From Hydrotaea diabolus (taxonomy: Eukaryota > Arthropoda > Insecta > Diptera > Muscidae): a stretch of 64,000 bases of DNA. The stretch is from positions 162,822,729 to 162,886,728 of the forward strand of contig OY740719.1 of assembly GCA_963513945.1 (NCBI GenBank), in the 5' to 3' direction. The notes beneath the pieces were generated by a model, which made no database searches, had not been told where the DNA came from, and was given only the letters and a program-made list of their open reading frames with translations. Of the stretch, positions 58,017-64,000 are shown one piece after another. The translations under genes and the position numbers were made by a program. Position 1 is the stretch's first letter. Every line of letters begins with the position of its first letter.

Positions 58017-59043
58017 ACATTGAACAGGGATTAGCCGGCTCGATATCGTTTGCATCTACATTTTAATAGAAGACAAGTTTTTTTACAAAATGCACGCAGA
58101 AAAAAAGTATGGTTGGGGTAACAATAATCAAAGAGTATCATACTATTGTTGGTAATATGGTTGTGGCACAAAAATATTATGATCATCGCAACAATAGTAT
58201 GGCTCACACACAACCATACTATGATCCCCATAACAATATAATGGTATTCACAACAATAGAATTATTCACACACAACCATACTATGATCCCCACAACCATA
58301 TTATTATTCACACTCAACCATACTATGATCTCCATAAACATATTATGATCCTCACAACCATAGTATGTTGCACATACAACCATAGTATGATCCTTAGAAC
58401 CATAGTATGACTTACACACAACCATGCTATGATCCCCAATTTTTTTGTGAAGATTGGGTTAAGTTGTTATTCAAGAATAGAGATTTTTATAAAATAAGTT
58501 ATGTAAAACTATATAAACCTCTTTATAAAGGGAGGGATTTATTTAACAGTAGAAACAATTCATTTATTAAAAATATTTAATTTATGCTAATCCGTAGTTT
58601 GTTTTGAAAAAATTTAATTTATATATAGAAACTACTATTATTGCGTAAGATTCGTAAAAATAACAAATTAAAAATAAATTAAGATTTTGCCTGTATGATT
58701 GCCGTAATCATGTTATTGTTAACATAAAACCCATGAAACAATACTTTTGTTCCACCAACCATATTTATATTGTTGCCACAACCATATTTTCATTTTTTAA
58801 TTTGGCAACAATACTTTTGTTACATTTCAACAATATTAATATTGCCGTAATCATATTATTGTCTAAATTAAATTTAAAAAACAATAATAAGGTTGCGACA
58901 ACCATACTTTTATTGCAGAGAACATACTATTGTTGCCGTGACCATATAGTAACCATATTTTTTCTCTGCGTGTGGCAAAGAGACAATGATTTTCGTTGCT
59001 GCGCACTGCTTTTATCGCGATTACAGGTCCGTGACAACCATCC
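58017..59043. repeat. Repeat S, copy 3, split by FB5
   Basis: The left part 58017-58092 (acattgaacagggattagcc to tttacaaaatg) and right part 58973-59043 (tggcaaagagac to gtgacaacca) join through the TG duplicated by the insertion. They rebuild the same order as at 22957-23098. Confidence 0.8.
58093..58972. mobile_element. CACGCAGA foldback element, copy 5 (FB5)
   Basis: It starts CACGCAGAAAAAAAGTATGG and ends ..CATATTTTTTCTCTGCGTG. Target duplication TG (58091-58092, 58973-58974); empty sites 'aaaatgacaaag' and 'aaaatggcaaag' exist in repeat S copies 1 and 2. The length is 880 bp. The array is at 58195-58435 and the aacaata half at 58690-58960. Confidence 0.9.
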
Positions 59044-60356
59044 TTAGAAAGCTGGTATTGCATATTAGACCAAAAAACCCTGAATATCTATGAATATAAT
59101 ATCGGTCTCTGATATTATATTCATTGATTTTTATCCCACTTAAAGAGGTTAATCTTATTGTTTTTTTTTAAATGTCATTTTGTGTAAGAAAAATACTTAA
59201 ATTTTATTTATAAGCATTAATTTCAGATTCAATAGTTCAATTAAAACGATTACTTACTGAGGAATGTGCTTTTATAAACATAAAAAGTAAAGGAATTCAT
59301 ATAATTTAAGTGACCTGCACTTCATAAAAACAAAAAGCTTTATAAATTAAGAAAATAGTCAAAATGTTTTTGATTTTAGATATTTATTAGGTAAAATCTC
59401 TAATTTTGGTATGTTTCATTTTCTTTATTTATTTATTTTAATGCATTTAATGCGTCAGTTTTTTTTTGGCCTCTGTAGCCAAATTGCTGGTCAAAAGTAC
59501 CGAAAAAAATCGTCAAGCTATAGCCGCAGTGATACTATTGTCCTTCTATCCTATGATGGAAGGTGAAAAATACATAGAACGAAGTCACTCAATCAGATAT
59601 GAGCCTAAATATAGAAAATTGAGACTTTCGGCGTAAGCTACTTACTCATTAAAGTTAAATTAGGGCGTTTTTATAAAATCCGCCAGAATAATTGCCAAAC
59701 CACCTAAATATAAGTCGTCAAAAATCTTCGATCTCGCCATAATTGAGAAGAAATCGCCAAACCTGGCAACTCTGCGTCGCACTCCGCAAAAACAACCATA
59801 GTAAAAAGTAGAGAAAAGAGAATAAAGTCAAAAATCATACTTGTAGAGGTTCGAACTCCTGCTTAAAGAGTTTATTTTTATTTTTTAAAGTTTGCAGGGA
59901 CCGCCCTTGCTGTCCCACTTATAGAGGATTCGCACTTATGCAGGTCCCATGGATACACATTTATACAACCATGCCCTAAGCGAAGTGATGCCAGCCTATT
60001 CAGAATGGAAAATGTCTTAAAATAATTAATTCAACAGAAAAAAAATGTAAAAGCCCACTTCTTTTAAAAAAAATGTTTTCAGGATAACAATGTCATTATT
60101 TGGTAGACCTAATGCTAAGAAGATATAATTTTGCCTTAAGAGCTTATATTTAGTCGTATACTACGAGTATACCTCTATAAGTTTTAGCTCTATAATATAG
60201 TTTACTACTAAATATTAGCTCTTAATTAGTTCGAGTGTACTACTGAATATTAGCTTTTAAGCCAAAGTTTAATGGATATTTTTTGTTTTTCTTCATGTTT
60301 TTACAAATTACCCAAATTTTTGCCCGTTCAAAATTATTATAGCTAATAACATTTTA
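59044..60356. other. AT-rich intron sequence without recognised features
   Basis: 'gcagggaccgcccttgctgt' near 59896 and a similar 'gcaagggaccgcctg' near 57545 hint at another dispersed repeat, too short to define. No coding signal. Confidence 0.4.
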
Positions 60357-60357
60357 G

Positions 60358-61786
60358 GTTTTTTTATTGTTCTAAGTATATTTTTTGTTGTACATAACAC
60401 GCTATAAAAAATAAACAACAATAAAAAATTAAATAACAAATATTCGATTGTAAAAAAATTTCTTTTTTTGCTTCTTTCAAAATAACTTCAAGCGACACTA
60501 TATTTTTGTCCGTACTTACTTACTCAGACTGGCTCCACAACATCTTCACGCAGAAAAAAAATTATGGTTGGGGTGACAATATTCGAAGAGGATCATACTA
60601 TTTTTGGGCATATGGTTGTGCCACAATAATATTATGATAATCACAACAATAGTACGATTCACTCATAACCATACTATGATCCTCACAACAATAATATGAT
60701 TCACACTCAACCATACTATAATCTCCACAACCATAGTATGATTCACACGCAACCATACTATGATCCCCACAACCATAGCATGATTCACGCTCAACCGTAC
60801 TATTATTTCTACAACCATAGTATGATTCCCAAAATTATTTATTAGGATTGGGTAATGTTGCTATTGAAAAATAGAGATTTTTATGAAGCAAGTTATTTTA
60901 AATTTCATTACACTTAGTTCATAGCCAGATTTGAGGCCATGCTTTTGTTGAACATTTCATTCAAGAAACAAAGATATATATTCCAACGGCAGTTGAAAAT
61001 ACTTTCAGTTGCAAGCAGGGGTGAATGCTTCTTCACCATCCGTAGACCCCAAGAAACGAATGTGATTAAACCACGATCAATGGCTATAAACTTAAGTGCA
61101 GGCAGATTTTAAATAAACGAGAACCAACCAGTCGGTAGTAGAGTATTTCACCGAAGAAAGTAAACACAATAAAAATCCCTCAAACTACCTTCCGATTGTT
61201 GTTGTTTTTATTATGGACAACGACCATGCACTGTATGTGCTTTTTTAGTATATCACAAAAAACATATGCACACACATACATATATGCTCTATAAAACCTG
61301 TTTTGTTATGTTCATAGTCATAACCATACGATATGATTGTCATAACCATATTATTGTTAACGTAACTATACTTTTGTTGCACCAACCATGTTTATATGGT
61401 TGCGACAACCATATTTTCCTTTCTAAAATTGGCAATAATACTATTGTTACATTTCAACAATATTAATATTGCCGCAATCATACTGTTGTCAAAATAAAAT
61501 TTAAAATACAATACTATGGTTGCGACGATCATGCTATTATTGTAGAGAACATATTATTGTTGCGGTGACCATATAGTAACCATATCTTTTCTTTGCTTGT
61601 TTTTAATTTTTTTTATTGTTCTAAGTATATTTTTTGTTGTATATAACACACTATATAAAATAAACAATAATAAAAAATTAAATAACAACTATTCGATTGT
61701 AAAAAATTCTTTTTTTTGCTTCTTTCAAAATAACTTCAAGCGACACTATATTTTTGTCCGCACTTACTTACTCATACTGGCTCCAG
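60358..61786. repeat. ~175-bp direct repeats flanking FB6
   Basis: 60358-60538 and 61610-61786 are near-identical direct repeats, from tttttattgttctaagtata through 'cttcaagcgacactatattt' to 'actggctcca', with a few substitutions and short indels. FB6 occupies almost all the space between them. Confidence 0.85.
60547..61599. mobile_element. CACGCAGA foldback element, copy 6 (FB6), long subfamily
   Basis: It starts CACGCAGAAAAAAAATTATG and ends ..CATATCTTTTCTTTGCTTG with target duplication TT (60545-60546, 61600-61601). The dyad array is at 60645-60840. The extra module (about 60890-61310) is shared with FB4 in the same relative orientation within the element. The aacaata half is at 61320-61590. 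Confidence 0.9.
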
Positions 61787-62545
61787 AGGCTGTGGTCCGG
61801 GCTTGCTCAATAAACTATTCATAAGCACTTCGGTCTAGGGCGTGCCTCCTCCAGTGTCTAATCCCAAGTATCTTCGCATCATTCTCTACTTGGTCTCTCC
61901 ACCGGAGTGTCGGTTTTCCCTGTCTGCGCTTTCGGTGGTAATTATCGTCTAACGCCTTTCTAGCTGGAGCGTTTGTTTCCATTATGTCCCAGCCAGCGCA
62001 ACCGTTGCATTTTGATGCGCTTAACTACATTCATGTCCGGATACAGTTCATACAGCTCTCAGTTTGTCTGACGCATAAACTTCCCGCCCACGCAGCTGGG
62101 GCCGTAGATTATATGAAGGATTTTTCTCTCCAAGACTGACAATACACTTTTATCCGCTTTTGAACGCACCCATATTTCTGCGCCATAAAGAAGCACATTT
62201 AATATCATTGTATTGTAACATGTAATCTTCGTTTTTCGAGAGTGGGCTCTGTTCTTAAGCTATTTACCAAGCCCAAAGCAACATCTATTTGTCAACACAA
62301 TCCTGCGATTTATTTCAGTGCTCTGACATCGTTCCTTTGGTTGATGGCGGATCCTAGGTATACAAATTCCTCGAATAATTCGACGGTGCAACTGGCGGCC
62401 GAAACAATCTAGCTTTTTTTGTCTGTAGCTATAGAAAATTTCTTTTTGTTTAAACATTTGCTTCAAGCGTATTGACAAACTCAACATACTTCCAGTCCAT
62501 GTAGGAGGGTACAGCAAACATCTTTGCCTCGTGCTCAACGAAACG
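61780..62545 (-). pseudogene. LINE reverse transcriptase, C-terminal region
   Basis: Minus-strand frames read EINRRIVLTNRCCFGLGK, KNRAHSRKTKITCYNTMILN, VLLYGAEIWVRSKADKSVLS, LERKILHIIYGPSCVGGKFM, ELYELYPDMNVVKRIKMQRL, RWLGHN, and then RRQGKPTLRWRDQVENDAKI followed by LGIRH. These are the hallmarks of the RT thumb and C-terminal region of insect non-LTR retrotransposons (YGAE.W, RLRWLGH, GRP.LRW.D.V). One stop in '..RQTN-stop-ELYEL' and a frameshift near 62260 show decay. The 5' part is missing. Confidence 0.85.
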
Positions 62546-62589
62546 ACGCCAACAATTTTTGTCTCATTAAAAGTAGACTTTATTTTATT

Positions 62590-63715
62590 TTAATGCGCTA
62601 CCACGGTAAATAGAGTTCAAGGCGACTTTTTGATATGGTAGACGAAGATTGAAAAGTTTATTGACCTCTCATTGACAATTTTGTTACCGAAAAATATTTG
62701 CAATGTTTATAAAGTATTTCGGTGTATTATTTTGAAAGTTTCTTGTTATTTTGTTTCAACCATTAAATCAAGTTTAAGTTTTTGCCACCGACCGACCGAC
62801 ATGTTCACTTAAAGCAACTGTTGCCAATAACCGGCTGCATATTTCTAAACAAACATTGGAGGAATATAACATTTAAATTTTATTTACTTTTCGTTTTATG
62901 TGTAACGTGTGACTCTTTTTCGAAATGCTCTTAATTTATGTTGAATGTCCATGTTCATTTGTCGATATCATTAATATCAACAGTTTATGGCACCTCTGAG
63001 GCACATTTAAGTATTTGGAATGTATTTCTTAATACAGATATTTTTTTGTGGCGTTAATTGCGTTTTACAAATCGAAACGTATCTCCCTAGCCGAGAGTAT
63101 AAAGATAATTTTTTACTTAATTGTCACTTAAAATGGTCTTTCCCGGACATCGTAAATTCACAATACTAGATGTATATTTAGAATAGATAGGTAAATAAAT
63201 GATTTTAGTTTTTACATTTTCTTTTTCTCACTTATGTCATGATTTATTCAAGACTTTGTAGAGCTTTTTTGCTTTTGTCGAAAACCACACACACGAGAAT
63301 AATTTTTGAAAGCGAAATAGAGAATACAAATCGTGTGTAATTTTTTTCCAAAACTCATTGTTTGGCAATTAAGGAATAAAAATAAATAAGTAATATTGCG
63401 TATTTCAAATCGAAATAGTTTGACTAAGAAATTATTAAGAGGCTTCATTATTGTCGGGCGGAAATAATAAGAAATGCTATAATGAATGATTTTTAACAAC
63501 ATTTTCTGAATGTCATCGTGTAACATCTGTTAGCAGACGCATCTCACAGAGAGATGGAATGGAAACAAATGCAAATGAAATCGGAAGTGTACACAACATC
63601 TGTGCCAATAATTCTATAAATATATATAAAACGAAAATTTTCCGGAGAAACTGAATTTTGCAAATGTTAGCATTGTGCCACTAAAATGGCAATTGTAGCA
63701 TTTTTTTTTGTTTTT
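62590..63715. other. Intron sequence without recognised features
   Basis: Higher-complexity AT-rich DNA. The frame at 63248-63526 (minus) has no recognisable domain. Confidence 0.4.
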
Positions 63716-63744
63716 ATACAGGTTTCGTTAGGAGGACTTTTTCA

Positions 63745-63905
63745 GCGAGCGAAGATTTAACAGAGTCCGCAGTAACAAAAAATAAAATCTCAACCTTAAC
63801 GGATGGTTCGAAATTGGAAGCTGGTACGGGATCAGCGATTAACGCGAAATTTCTCAATTGCAATCAATATAGCGGCCAATATAGCCAAGATTTTGGAACT
63901 AAGTA
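63745..63905 (+). pseudogene. LINE RNase H fragment
   Basis: The frame reads ESAVTKNKISTLTDGSKLEA followed by GTGSAI, matching the first catalytic motif of retroelement RNase H (FTDGSK..-GTG.G). It stops at TAG (63904) where the mariner begins. Both sides are truncated. Confidence 0.65.
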
Positions 63906-64000
63906 GAGGGCGGTTCGGAAAGTTCTTAGCCTATCAATGAAAGTGAATAGTTAGTTTTTATTTTTCAATATAATCTCCTGAAACTTCAATACACTTAGTC
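63906..64000 (-). mobile_element. Mariner 3' end, cut by the window edge
   Basis: The end is gagggcggttcggaaagttc next to TA (63904-63905). On the minus strand the window-edge sequence encodes KCIEVSGDYIEK and a stop, the usual mariner transposase C-terminus (compare CIELEGDYAEK in the 19.5-kb copy). Confidence 0.8.

Noticed and set aside
63716..63740. 'ttttttttgtttttatacag' as a splice acceptor for the second GPCR exon
   Set aside because: The sequence after it encodes no TM2 signature and leads into an RNase H fragment, so it is part of a LINE remnant.

Overview
This is nuclear DNA of a higher (schizophoran) fly. It is AT-rich, has short introns with GT..AG borders, holds two recognisable host genes, and is full of Tc1/mariner-type DNA transposons. 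Short dispersed repeats resembling those common in calyptrate flies ('accttatataccctcc', 'gggtattataa') suggest a calyptrate. That is an impression from memory, not a search result. There are no bacterial or organellar features.

Layout. (1) 32-4974, + strand: the last seven coding exons of a GPR155/LYCHOS-type multi-pass membrane protein ending in a DEP domain (Drosophila 'anchor'). (2) About 5-48.6 kb: a long intergenic stretch built almost entirely of nested, mostly broken mobile elements. These include mariners (DD34D), many DD41D ('rosa'-like) elements, DD37D (maT-like) elements, several families of MITE or foldback elements, and simple repeats. (3) 49002-49667, + strand: an Inr+DPE core promoter, a 5' UTR and the first coding exon of a rhodopsin-class GPCR, probably prostanoid-receptor-like. 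Its next exon is not seen, so 49668-64000 is read as a large first intron. It carries a SINE-like tRNA-derived fragment, two more foldback elements, a minus-strand LINE 3' end, an RNase H fragment and the end of another mariner.

The most unusual content is a family of six foldback-like elements (21.8 kb, 46.7 kb, 60.5 kb and others). Their termini are CACGCAGA...TCTGCGTG, their cores are arrays of about 44-bp dyad-symmetric units built from CATACTATG/CATAGTATG, and they make 2-bp target duplications of variable sequence (TA, TA, TG, CG, TT). Two copies share an extra ~400-bp module with a conserved reading frame. Several other non-coding families here also begin with CAC and make 2-3 bp duplications, which may point to one CACTA/CMC-like machinery supplied from elsewhere. 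Nesting gives a relative order of insertion: the DD41D elements are usually the oldest layer, and the CAC-ended elements and mariners sit inside them.

Nothing in the window suggests an operon-like system. The two host genes are probably unrelated in function, although both are membrane receptors.
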